Shown: one piece after another, positions 57,828 to 64,000 of the stretch
Layout: each line of letters begins with the position of its first letter
Numbering within the stretch: position 1 is the first letter of the stretch
DNA from: Loktanella sp. M215
GTDB taxonomy: Bacteria; Pseudomonadota; Alphaproteobacteria; Rhodobacterales; Rhodobacteraceae
Direction: 5' to 3'
Length of the DNA stretch: 64,000 nt
Assembly: GCF_021735925.1 (NCBI RefSeq)
Contig: NZ_WMEA01000001.1
Coordinates: 2,076,001 to 2,140,000, forward strand
Notes under the pieces: model-generated
What the model was told of the DNA's origin: nothing
What the model saw: only the letters and a program-made list of their open reading frames with translations
The model's database searches: none
Translations under genes and position numbers: made by a program

Positions 57828-58607
57828 ATGCAAAAGCCGAAGTGGGTGATCGAAAAGGAACAGGCCAAACGGATGGCCGCGTCGGAGACGATCTGGCTGT
57901 TCGGCCTGCATGCGGTGCGCGACGCGCTGCTGAACCCCAAGCGCGTGAAGCTGCGGCTGGTGGTGACGCGCAACGCACTGGACAAGCTGGAGGACGCGGT
58001 CGCGGGGTCCGGGTTGGAGCCAGAGATCAGCGATCCGCGCAAGTTCGCAGCACCCATCGACCCGGGGTCGGTGCACCAAGGGGCCGCGCTGGAGGTGAAG
58101 CCGCTGGACTGGGGCAGCCTTGAGGACATCGCACTGGGTGATGGGCCGACGCCTGCGCGCATCGTGCTGCTGGACCGGGTGACCGACCCGCACAACGTGG
58201 GCGCGATCCTGCGGTCGGCCGAGGTCTTTGGCGCGCGGGCCGTGGTGGCCGTGCAGCGGCATGCGGCGCCCGAGACTGGCGCACTGGCCAAGACGGCGTC
58301 CGGCGCGCTGGAGCGGCAGCCTTATCTGCGGGTGCGCAATCTGGCGGATGCGATGACGCAGTTGCAGGGTATGGGATACCTCGTGCTGGGCCTCGATGGC
58401 GAGGCCGAGATGACGATTGCGCAGGCGGTGGAGGGCAAGCGGGACCGTCCCGTGGCGCTGGTCATGGGCGCCGAGGGACCGGGCCTGCGCGAGAAGAGCC
58501 TGGCCACCTGCGACGCGCTGGTGCGGATCGGGGCTGCGGGCGGGTTCGGGTCGTTGAACGTGTCGAACGCGGCGGCGGTGGCGCTTTACGCGGCACGGGC
58601 CGAGTAG
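57828..58607 (+). CDS. rlmB: 23S rRNA (guanosine-2-prime-O-) methyltransferase RlmB, TrmH/SpoU family
   Basis: 259-residue SPOUT methyltransferase modifying G2251 of 23S rRNA by analogy to RlmB. An N-terminal substrate-binding domain (IWLFGLHAVRDALLN) precedes the knotted catalytic domain with motif 1 DPHNVGAILRSAEVFGA, motif 2 LVMGAEGPGLRE and motif 3 GSLNVSNAAAVALYAA. Length is normal. It is divergent from tRNA-Tyr. GGGGATGTCAG precedes the ATG. Confidence 0.92.
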   Translation: MQKPKWVIEKEQAKRMAASETIWLFGLHAVRDALLNPKRVKLRLVVTRNALDKLEDAVAGSGLEPEISDPRKFAAPIDPGSVHQGAALEVKPLDWGSLEDIALGDGPTPARIVLLDRVTDPHNVGAILRSAEVFGARAVVAVQRHAAPETGALAKTASGALERQPYLRVRNLADAMTQLQGMGYLVLGLDGEAEMTIAQAVEGKRDRPVALVMGAEGPGLREKSLATCDALVRIGAAGGFGSLNVSNAAAVALYAARAE

Positions 58608-58687
58608 TCGGGTCTGGCCGGGCCACCGCGCGGCCTGTGGCCGCGACGCCCGCCCGCCCGACCTTGGACGCGCCCTTCACAGGGTTG

Positions 58688-58818
58688 CGAGGGGCACTGG
58701 TGGCGGGGCGCTGGTGGCCCCATCTGATAACACAGAGCAGGTTTGCGGAACCGGACCTGCCCGCAGACATATCCCTCGTTCCACACCTTTGCGCCCGGGC
58801 TTGACCCGGGCGTTTTTT
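58688..58818 (+). ncRNA. Candidate structured RNA: leader of the CoA-binding gene or stand-alone sRNA
   Basis: This non-coding stretch folds by eye into a multi-branched element. A closing stem CGAGGG (58688-58693)/CCCTCG (58773-58778) encloses the hairpins GGGGC/GCCCC (58705-58721) and GCAGGT/ACCTGC (58737-58760). A classical terminator follows (58792-58818), leaving only 17 bp to the ATG of the next gene. That layout fits a terminator-controlled leader such as a riboswitch or attenuator, or an independent sRNA ending just before the gene. It lacks the SRP RNA signature GGAAGGAAGCAGCC, so it is not ffs, and I match it to no riboswitch class I know. Confidence 0.45.
58792..58818 (+). terminator. 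Intrinsic terminator just upstream of the CoA-binding gene
   Basis: Stem CGCCCGGG/CCCGGGCG with a CTTGA loop followed by TTTTTT. It lies 185 bp after rlmB and only 17 bp before the next ATG, an unusual place unless it terminates an upstream leader RNA. Confidence 0.92.
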
Positions 58819-58835
58819 CGTTTGAGGGTTGGGTC

Positions 58836-59312
58836 ATGAGCGATGCCATACCCGACGCAGCATTGAAGGCGATCCTGAACCGGGTGAAGACCGTGGCCAT
58901 TGTCGGTGTCTCGGCCAATCCGGTCCGGCCCAGCTATTTCGTGGCCCGCTATCTGCAGTTGAAGGGGTATCGGATCGTGCCGGTGAACCCCGGACTGGCG
59001 GGGCAGGATCTGCTGGGCGCGCGCGTGTATGCCACGCTGGCCGATGTCCCCATTGATGTCGACATGGTGGATGTGTTCCGCCGGTCGGATGCGGTGCCGG
59101 GGATCGTGGAGGAGGCGCTGGCGCGCTGGCCCGGGCTGGACGTGATCTGGTTGCAGCTGGGGGTGCGCCACGATGCGGCGGCTGCGGTGGCCCGCGCGCG
59201 GGGTGTCACGGTGGTGCAGGATCGCTGTCCGAAGATCGAGTATCAGCGGCTGTTCGGCGAGTTGCGGATGGGTGGGTTCAATACCGGGGTTATTTCGTCG
59301 CGGCTGACGTGA
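58836..59312 (+). CDS. CoA-binding domain protein (YccU-like)
   Basis: 158-residue Rossmann-type protein of the CoA_binding_2/YccU family. The nucleotide loop is TVAIVGVSANPVRPSYFV, followed by YRIVPVNPGLAGQDLLG, VDMVDVFRRSDAVPGIVEE and VIWLQLGVRHDAAA; VQDRCPKIEYQRL is the family C-terminal motif. In relatives this gene is often next to O-acetylhomoserine sulfhydrylase; no such gene follows here. It is the first gene after the structured leader candidate. The physiological role of the family is unknown. Confidence 0.85.
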   Translation: MSDAIPDAALKAILNRVKTVAIVGVSANPVRPSYFVARYLQLKGYRIVPVNPGLAGQDLLGARVYATLADVPIDVDMVDVFRRSDAVPGIVEEALARWPGLDVIWLQLGVRHDAAAAVARARGVTVVQDRCPKIEYQRLFGELRMGGFNTGVISSRLT

Positions 59313-59360
59313 CGGCGGGGCGCGGGGGGACGTGCGATCGGCCCTGCGGGCCGACTGGAG

Positions 59361-59402
59361 GCGCGGCCTCCAGACCTCCGAAGTATTTTTGACCAGAAGA
59401 AG
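59361..59402 (+). repeat. Dispersed extragenic repeat, copy 4
   Basis: GCGGCCTCCAGACCTCCGAA then GTATTTTTGACCAGAAGAAG. It lies in the 98-bp gap between the convergent ends of the CoA-binding gene and hisE. Nearest in sequence to copies 2 and 3. Confidence 0.65.
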
Positions 59403-59410
59403 TGGACCGG

Positions 59411-59722
59411 TCAGGGCTGGCGGGCGGCCTTTTCGGCGAGGCCGGATGTGCCTTGGCGGCGGGCGAGTTCGGCCATGACGTCGGACAGGGGGACGTCGCA
59501 GGCGGTGAGCATCACCAGCAGGTGGTAGAGGGTGTCGGCGGCCTCTGACGTGAGGGCGGCCTTGTCGCCGCGGACGGCCTCGATGATCGCCTCGATCGCT
59601 TCTTCGCCGAATTTTTCGGCGCATTTGGCGGGGCCTTTGGCCAGCAGTTTCGCTGTCCAGCTGGTGTCGGGGTCGGCGTCCTTGCGGGCGGCGATGGTGG
59701 CTGCGAGGTCGTCGAGGGTCAT
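59411..59722 (-). CDS. hisE: Phosphoribosyl-ATP pyrophosphohydrolase
   Basis: 103-residue MazG-like all-helical enzyme for the second step of histidine synthesis (PR-ATP to PR-AMP). Motifs are [19 protein letters not shown] and [18 protein letters not shown], containing the Mg-binding acidic EExxE and ExxD pattern. The start at 59722 overlaps the hisF stop (ATGA); a much longer frame through hisF is rejected. Stand-alone HisE, not fused to HisI, as is usual in alphaproteobacteria. Confidence 0.94.
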   Translation of the reverse strand: MTLDDLAATIAARKDADPDTSWTAKLLAKGPAKCAEKFGEEAIEAIIEAVRGDKAALTSEAADTLYHLLVMLTACDVPLSDVMAELARRQGTSGLAEKAARQP

Positions 59723-60480
59723 GCAAGCCTCATGGGGATGCCGGCGTCGGCCATGTGCTGCTTGGCCTGGGGAATCGTGAAGGTGCCGAAGTGAAAGATC
59801 GAGGCGGCGAGCACGGCGCTGGCGTGGCCTTGGGTCACGCCTTCGACCAGATGATCGAGGGTGCCGGCCCCGCCGGAGGCGATGACGGGCACGTCGACCG
59901 CGTCGGCCACGGCGCGGGTCAGGGGGATGTTGTAGCCGGTCTGCACGCCGTCGTTGTCCATTGCGGTGAGCAGGATCTCTCCCGCGCCCTTTTCCACCAC
60001 CGTCCGGGCAAATTCCACGGCGTCGATGCCGGTGGCCCGCCGGCCGCCGTGGGTAAAGATCTCCCACCGGCCGGGGGCCACGGTCTTGGCGTCGATGGCG
60101 ACGACAATACATTGCGAGCCGAAGCGCAGGGCGGCCTCTGTCACCACGTCGGGGTTGGCGACGGCGGCGGAATTGAAGCTGACCTTATCGGCGCCCGCGA
60201 GCAGCAGGGCGCGGACGTCGTGGTGGGTGCGCACGCCGCCGCCGATGGTCAGCGGCATGAAGCAGGCCTCTGCCGTACGCGTAGCGAGGTCGAACATCGT
60301 GCCGCGGTTTTCCTCGGTCGCCATGATGTCGAGAAAGCAAAGCTCGTCAGCACCCGCGGCATTGTAGGCGATGGCGGCGTCCACCGGGTCGCCCGCGTCA
60401 CGCAGGCCGACGAAGTTGACGCCTTTGACCACGCGGCCGTTTGCGACGTCGAGGCAGGGGATGATGCGGGTCTTGAGCAT
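59719..60480 (-). CDS. hisF: Imidazole glycerol phosphate synthase cyclase subunit
   Basis: 253-residue TIM-barrel enzyme that joins ammonia from HisH to PRFAR to make IGP and AICAR. The catalytic Asp residues are in [18 protein letters not shown] and [18 protein letters not shown]; phosphate sites include [11 protein letters not shown] and [14 protein letters not shown]. Coupled to hisE by a 4-bp overlap. The related hisA lies about 0.5 kb upstream, separated by an opposite-strand DUF302 gene. Confidence 0.96.
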   Translation of the reverse strand: MLKTRIIPCLDVANGRVVKGVNFVGLRDAGDPVDAAIAYNAAGADELCFLDIMATEENRGTMFDLATRTAEACFMPLTIGGGVRTHHDVRALLLAGADKVSFNSAAVANPDVVTEAALRFGSQCIVVAIDAKTVAPGRWEIFTHGGRRATGIDAVEFARTVVEKGAGEILLTAMDNDGVQTGYNIPLTRAVADAVDVPVIASGGAGTLDHLVEGVTQGHASAVLAASIFHFGTFTIPQAKQHMADAGIPMRLA

Positions 60481-60568
60481 GGCGGCCTTTTAGGCCGGAT
60501 TGCGCGGCGAGGGAAGGGAACATCCGCGGGGCACCTTGGGTTGGGGCGCAAAAGAAGGAGTTTGCAAG

Positions 60569-61009
60569 ATGTTCAAGACCACGATGATGGCGGCGATGCT
60601 GCTGGCGGGGCCTACCATGGCCGAGGTGCATATGAAACCGAGCCCCAAGACCGTCGACGAGACGATGACCGCATTGATGGCGGCTGTGACCGGGGCGGGG
60701 GCCACGGTCTTTGCCGTCGTCGATCACGAGGCGGGTGGGGCCGATGCGGGGTTCGAATTGCCAGAGGCGCAGCTGCTGATCTTTGGCAACCCGGCGCTGG
60801 GGTCGCAGGCGATTGCGGATGACACGACGGCCGGGCTGGTGCTGCCGCTGCGGGTCGAGGTGATGGCAGATGCCGCGGGCGCCACGCAGGTCGTCTGGGC
60901 CGACACCGCAACCTTGTTTGCGGGGTTGGACATCCCCGAAGATGCACCCTACCGCGCGCAGATCGACGCGGCGCTGGAGAAGTTGACCGACGCGGCGGTG
61001 GCCGACTAG
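60569..61009 (+). CDS. Secreted DUF302 domain protein inserted between hisF and hisA
   Basis: 146-residue periplasmic protein. The signal peptide is [19 protein letters not shown]. The DUF302 core is [19 protein letters not shown], then [33 protein letters not shown] and [22 protein letters not shown] precedes ATG 60569. It runs against the his genes and its stop overlaps the hisA stop by 4 bp. Function unknown. A frame from 60500 without signal peptide is rejected. Confidence 0.85.
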   Translation: MFKTTMMAAMLLAGPTMAEVHMKPSPKTVDETMTALMAAVTGAGATVFAVVDHEAGGADAGFELPEAQLLIFGNPALGSQAIADDTTAGLVLPLRVEVMADAAGATQVVWADTATLFAGLDIPEDAPYRAQIDAALEKLTDAAVAD

Positions 61010-61722
61010 GCCAAGGCGGCGAGGGCGGCGCGCAGGTCGAGTGCGCCGTCGTAGAGGGCGCGGCCCGAGATCGCGCCGGCGATGACACCGGTGTCGCGGA
61101 GCGCGGTAAGGTCGGCCAAGGAAGACACGCCGCCTGAGGCGATCACCGGAATCTCCACTGCCTGCGCAAGGTCGGCGGTGGCCGCGATGTTCGGCCCCTT
61201 CATCGCGCCGTCGCGCAGGATGTCGGTGTAGATGATCGCGGCGATGCCTGCGTCCTCGAAGGATTTTGCGAGGTCAGTGACCATGATGTCCGTCTCCTCG
61301 GCCCAGCCACGGGTGGCGACGCGGCCGTTGCGTGCATCGAGGCCGACGGCGACCTGACCGGGGAAGGCGCGGGCGGCCTGCCGCACGAGGGCCGGATCCT
61401 CGACCGCGACCGTGCCGAGAATCACGCGGGTGAGGCCCAGCGTCAGCCAGCGTTCGATCGTGGCCATGTCGCGGATGCCGCCGCCGAGTTGCGTGGGCAC
61501 CTTGCAGCGTTTCAGGATCGCCTCGACCGGGGCGGCGTTGACGGGCGTGCCGGCAAAGGCGCCGTTCAGGTCGACGAGGTGCAGCCACTGGCAGCCCGCA
61601 TCGACGAAGACCTGCGCCTGTGCGGCGGGGTCGTCGTTGAAGACCGTGGCCTGGTCCATTTCACCGTGGACGAGGCGCACGGCCTGACCGTCCTTCAGGT
61701 CGATTGCGGGGTAGAGGATCAT
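61006..61722 (-). CDS. hisA: ProFAR isomerase (phosphoribosylformimino-AICAR-P isomerase)
   Basis: 238-residue TIM-barrel isomerase, fourth step of histidine synthesis. The catalytic Asp is in [29 protein letters not shown] and [13 protein letters not shown] are the phosphate loops; [14 protein letters not shown] and [14 protein letters not shown] complete the active site. Length normal. hisH and hisB, often directly upstream in Rhodobacterales, are not seen; a DUF2147 gene lies there instead on the other strand. Confidence 0.96.
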   Translation of the reverse strand: MILYPAIDLKDGQAVRLVHGEMDQATVFNDDPAAQAQVFVDAGCQWLHLVDLNGAFAGTPVNAAPVEAILKRCKVPTQLGGGIRDMATIERWLTLGLTRVILGTVAVEDPALVRQAARAFPGQVAVGLDARNGRVATRGWAEETDIMVTDLAKSFEDAGIAAIIYTDILRDGAMKGPNIAATADLAQAVEIPVIASGGVSSLADLTALRDTGVIAGAISGRALYDGALDLRAALAALA

Positions 61723-61850
61723 GAGCAGGTCTCCGGCGGTTTTGCGGTCTTGTGCGCAATGCTTAAGGGAAAAGCAACCGACGTGGCGTCAGACTTGATC
61801 GCAAACGCAGGTGCGCCAAGGTGCACGCAGTTTCAAGGGGAGGAGACCCA

Positions 61851-62243
61851 ATGATGACACGTCTGATCGCGGCCTTGCTGGCCGCAACCTTTGCCAGCGC
61901 CGCTACGGCACAGGACGCCGCCATCGGCACCTGGCAGACCGAGGTGGACGACGGCGCCTTTGCCCATGTCAGCATGACGCCCTGTGCCGGTGCGGTCTGC
62001 GGCACGATCGTCAATACCTACAAGGCGGATGGCACGCCCTATCAGTCGGAAAACATCGGCCGCCAGATCGTCATCGGCATGGCGCCCAAGGGCGACGGCA
62101 CCTACGCGGGGCAGGTTTACCGTCCGTCGAACGGCAAGACCTACATCGGCAAGATGCAGGTCAGCGGCAATGCGCTGCGGCTGCAGGGCTGCGTGGCGGG
62201 CGGGTTGTTCTGCGCCAGCCAGGATTGGGCGCGCGTCAAGTGA
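61851..62243 (+). CDS. Secreted DUF2147 family protein
   Basis: 130-residue exported protein. MMTRLIAALLAATFASAATA-Q is a signal peptide; a start one codon later is equally likely. The mature DUF2147 core is IGTWQTEVDDGAFAHVSMTP, with a disulfide-like CAGAVCG, YAGQVYRPSNGKTYIGKMQ and LRLQGCVAGGLFCASQDW. GGGGAGGAG precedes the start. A lipocalin-like small-molecule-binding role is a family guess only. A long perfect stem-loop follows. Confidence 0.88.
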   Translation: MMTRLIAALLAATFASAATAQDAAIGTWQTEVDDGAFAHVSMTPCAGAVCGTIVNTYKADGTPYQSENIGRQIVIGMAPKGDGTYAGQVYRPSNGKTYIGKMQVSGNALRLQGCVAGGLFCASQDWARVK

Positions 62244-62249
62244 TTGAAA

Positions 62250-62286
62250 CGCAAACGTCCCGCGCCTGAGGCGCGGGACGTTTGCG
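62250..62286. terminator. Bidirectional hairpin terminator
   Basis: Perfect 17-bp stem CGCAAACGTCCCGCGCC/GGCGCGGGACGTTTGCG with a TGA loop between the convergent DUF2147 and lytic transglycosylase genes. The T-runs inside the stem foot are short, so part of its effect may be transcript protection. Confidence 0.7.
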
Positions 62287-62313
62287 TGTGCGTCGAAAGT
62301 CGGGAACGCGCCG

Positions 62314-62826
62314 TCAGGCCTTGCGCAGGCCGGTCTGCACCAGCATGCCGCGGCGCTTGGCCTCGTAGTAGTAGCCCTGGCTGTACCATTTCACGGCGGT
62401 CGCTTCGGACCCGTCCGACAGCAGCCAAGCCCCGCGCAGGTATTTGCCCGCGTATTTCAGGTTGGTTTCCGCATCCAGCAGGTCGTTGTTGTCACCCTTG
62501 AAGCCCATACCGCGGGCGGTGGCGGGCAGGATCTGCATCAGACCGTAGTAGGGGCCGTTGCGGGCGGCGGGGTTGTGGCCGCTTTCGCGGATGATGACGC
62601 GGTGCAGCAGGCTTTCGGGCACGTCGTAGAGGGCGGCGTATTTCTGGATCAGGGCCCGCAGTTCGCGCGTCTCGCCGGCGTGCATCGGGATCGTCAGGTC
62701 GACGGCCGGGGCCTTGGGGGCCATCGCGGCGAAGGACATGGCCTCTGGCGGAGCGGTTACATTCATGCAGGCCGACAGGCCCACCAATGACATCATCACA
62801 CACGTTCCGCGAAGCATCTGCCGCAT
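62314..62826 (-). CDS. Lytic transglycosylase (SLT-domain) lipoprotein
   Basis: 170-residue outer-envelope murein lytic transglycosylase. MRQMLRGTCVMMSLVGLSAC is a lipoprotein signal with lipobox LSA-C (Cys20). The soluble lytic transglycosylase domain begins LIQKYAALYDVPESLLHRVI, has the catalytic Glu in IIRESGHNP, and NGPYYGLMQILPATARGMG and NLKYAGKYLR as the other family motifs. A start 6 codons upstream (62844) would add an acidic segment (MTDDGK), unsuited to a signal, so 62826 is preferred. Confidence 0.88.
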   Translation of the reverse strand: MRQMLRGTCVMMSLVGLSACMNVTAPPEAMSFAAMAPKAPAVDLTIPMHAGETRELRALIQKYAALYDVPESLLHRVIIRESGHNPAARNGPYYGLMQILPATARGMGFKGDNNDLLDAETNLKYAGKYLRGAWLLSDGSEATAVKWYSQGYYYEAKRRGMLVQTGLRKA

Positions 62827-62940
62827 TTTGCCGTCATCCGTCACTGTTGAACCTGTGACGGGCTTAGACTGCCGCAGCGTCTTGCGTAAACAAGGTGGAA
62901 AAACGTCGGCGAGATGTCGCCAGTGGATGCGCGGACCCGC

Positions 62941-63852
62941 CTAGTCGAAGACCGACCAGCCGGTGGCGCGGGCCAGCATCTCGACCGATTCGGTGCCGAG
63001 CTTGGAATTGCCCTGCGCGTTCAGGCCCGGCGACCAGACGGCGATGCCCGCGCGGCCCGGTGCGACAACCATGATTCCGCCGCCCACGCCGCTTTTTCCC
63101 GGCAGACCAACGCGGTAGGCGAAATCGCCAGAGGCGTCGTAGTGCCCGCACAGCATCATCATCGCGTTGATTCGCCTGCGCCGCGCCGCCGAGACCAGAC
63201 CCGGCGCACCGGGGGCTCCGGTCAGGAACAGGGCGGAGCGGGCCAGCTGCACGCAGGTCATGTCAACAGCGCATTGATGAAAGTAGGCGCCCAGCGTCAT
63301 TTCCACCGGGTTCACCATATTGCCGTGGGCGGCCATGAAATAGGCCAGCGCCCGGTTCAGATCGCCGGTCGCCTGTTCAGACGCGGCAATTCTGTCGTTG
63401 ATGTGGATGTCGTCGTCGCCGGCCGCGGCGCGGATGAACAGCAGCAGTTCCGCCAGAAATTCGCGCGGCGCGTGACCGGCAAGGGCCGCGTCGGTCGTCA
63501 CGATGGCCCCGGCGTTGATGAAGGGATTGCGCGGGATTCCGAGTTCATGCTCCAGCTGCAGGATCGAATTGAAGGCTTGGCCCGAGGGTTCGCGGCCCAC
63601 GCGGGCCCAGATCTGGTCGCCGAGCCGCCCCAGTGCCAAGGCGAGGGTGAAGACCTTGCTGATGCTCTGGATCGAAAAGGGAACGCCCGCATCGCCGGTG
63701 GTAAAGACCTGCCCGTCGGGCAGGGCGACCGCCATGCCGAAGTGCCGCGGATCGACGCGAGCCAGTTGCGGGATGTAGCGCGCGACGGTGCCGCGGTCGG
63801 TCGCGCGCGCCATGGTGGCGCCGATGTCATCAAGGATCGCCGCGATGTCCAT
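62941..63852 (-). CDS. glsA: Glutaminase A
   Basis: 303-residue glutaminase (beta-lactamase-like fold) hydrolysing glutamine to glutamate and ammonia. The Ser-x-x-Lys motif is [23 protein letters not shown] holds the conserved Asn, and [17 protein letters not shown] is the C-terminal KSG-like motif. Start 63852 follows GGAGAGAG; the longer frame from 63939 is rejected. Length is exact for GlsA. Divergent from the next gene across 85 bp. Confidence 0.93.
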   Translation of the reverse strand: MDIAAILDDIGATMARATDRGTVARYIPQLARVDPRHFGMAVALPDGQVFTTGDAGVPFSIQSISKVFTLALALGRLGDQIWARVGREPSGQAFNSILQLEHELGIPRNPFINAGAIVTTDAALAGHAPREFLAELLLFIRAAAGDDDIHINDRIAASEQATGDLNRALAYFMAAHGNMVNPVEMTLGAYFHQCAVDMTCVQLARSALFLTGAPGAPGLVSAARRRRINAMMMLCGHYDASGDFAYRVGLPGKSGVGGGIMVVAPGRAGIAVWSPGLNAQGNSKLGTESVEMLARATGWSVFD

Positions 63853-63937
63853 AGCTCTCTCCACCGGATGTGTGATGGAACCCCGGCCCGCGCCGTGCGG
63901 TTGATCCCGCGACAGACAATGACCGAAAGGACAGACC

Positions 63938-64000
63938 ATGCCAATGATCGAAACCCGCGACGGAACAAGGCTTTACGTCAATGACTGGGGGCAGGGGCAG
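63938..64000 (+). CDS. Alpha/beta hydrolase, N-terminal fragment (3-prime cut by window edge)
   Basis: Only 21 codons are visible: [20 protein letters not shown] and one more residue. This is the usual opening of haloperoxidase-like alpha/beta hydrolases (I-x-T-x-DG-T-x-L-Y-V-x-DWG-x-G). GAAAGG lies 9 bp before the ATG. Function cannot be resolved from this fragment. Confidence 0.6.
   Translation, partial: MPMIETRDGTRLYVNDWGQGQ

Noticed and set aside
58688..58818. SRP RNA, tmRNA or SAM-II riboswitch
   Set aside because: No GGAAGGAAGCAGCC, no tRNA-like T-loop, and no recognisable SAM-II core; kept only as an unclassified candidate.
58586..58918. 110-codon minus-strand frame over the structured RNA candidate
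   Set aside because: It covers terminator and leader bases and parts of two plus-strand genes; a structured RNA explains the sequence better.

Overview
The window is chromosomal DNA of a GC-rich alphaproteobacterium, almost certainly a member of the Rhodobacterales (Rhodobacter/Roseobacter group). The evidence is the gene content: a propionyl-CoA carboxylase / methylmalonyl-CoA mutase block with small Rhodobacterales-type genes between the subunits, an opgG-(opgI)-opgH-opgC glucan operon, a smoEFGK-smoS-mtlK polyol operon in the Rhodobacter order, HdaA, an alphaproteobacterial short ProRS, DUF2794 and DUF2937 proteins, and dense GTGA/ATGA translational coupling. I saw no phage, transposon, CRISPR array or plasmid hallmark. 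Most genes are orthodox metabolism and transport.

Layout. 1-8.9 kb: propionate to succinyl-CoA catabolism (pccB, cut by the window edge, then pccA and the mutase), interleaved with small hypothetical, secreted and lipoprotein genes and one decayed sulfotransferase-like gene. 9-12.2 kb: a tight run of VOC, GNAT, TerB/J-domain, endonuclease/phosphatase-fold and secreted proteins. 12.2-17.7 kb (minus strand): a PerM-like permease, HdaA, polyphosphate kinase and exopolyphosphatase. 17.9-20.5 kb: prolyl-tRNA synthetase, a PrxQ-like peroxiredoxin and DUF2937. 20.7-25.4 kb: osmoregulated periplasmic glucan synthesis and succinylation. 25.5-31.9 kb: a LysR regulator and a ydcSTUV-patD-like putrescine/polyamine-type ABC importer with gamma-aminobutyraldehyde dehydrogenase. 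32.1-35.5 kb: a TRAP transporter whose binding protein is convergent with its permease genes. 35.7-43.2 kb: a LacI regulator and the sorbitol/mannitol ABC importer with its two polyol dehydrogenases. 43.3-51 kb: an ABC1 kinase, then a minus-strand iron-type locus (imelysin, di-heme oxidoreductase, imelysin, DUF1513, and an alpha/beta hydrolase fused to a membrane domain). 51.2-56.2 kb: carbonic anhydrase, an M17 peptidase coupled to an NlpC/P60 hydrolase, and two I78-type inhibitor-like lipoproteins. 56.3-64 kb: glutathione-dependent formaldehyde dehydrogenase, tRNA-Tyr, RlmB, a CoA-binding protein with a structured leader or sRNA candidate, hisE-hisF and hisA with a DUF302 gene between them, a lytic transglycosylase, glutaminase and the start of a hydrolase.

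Regulatory signals that can be read directly include a TTKAC-N4-GTAAA operator pair around the LacI gene, with one copy sitting on the polyol promoter; a T-N11-A dyad between the LysR gene and its transporter operon; strong stem-loops directly after both ABC binding-protein genes; several intrinsic terminators; and a dispersed extragenic repeat seen five times, always at gene 3-prime ends. I do not see a clearly new multi-gene system. The best leads for novelty are the structured RNA candidate at about 58.68-58.82 kb, the extragenic repeat family, the tiny opgI-like coupled gene and the hydrolase at the end of the imelysin locus.
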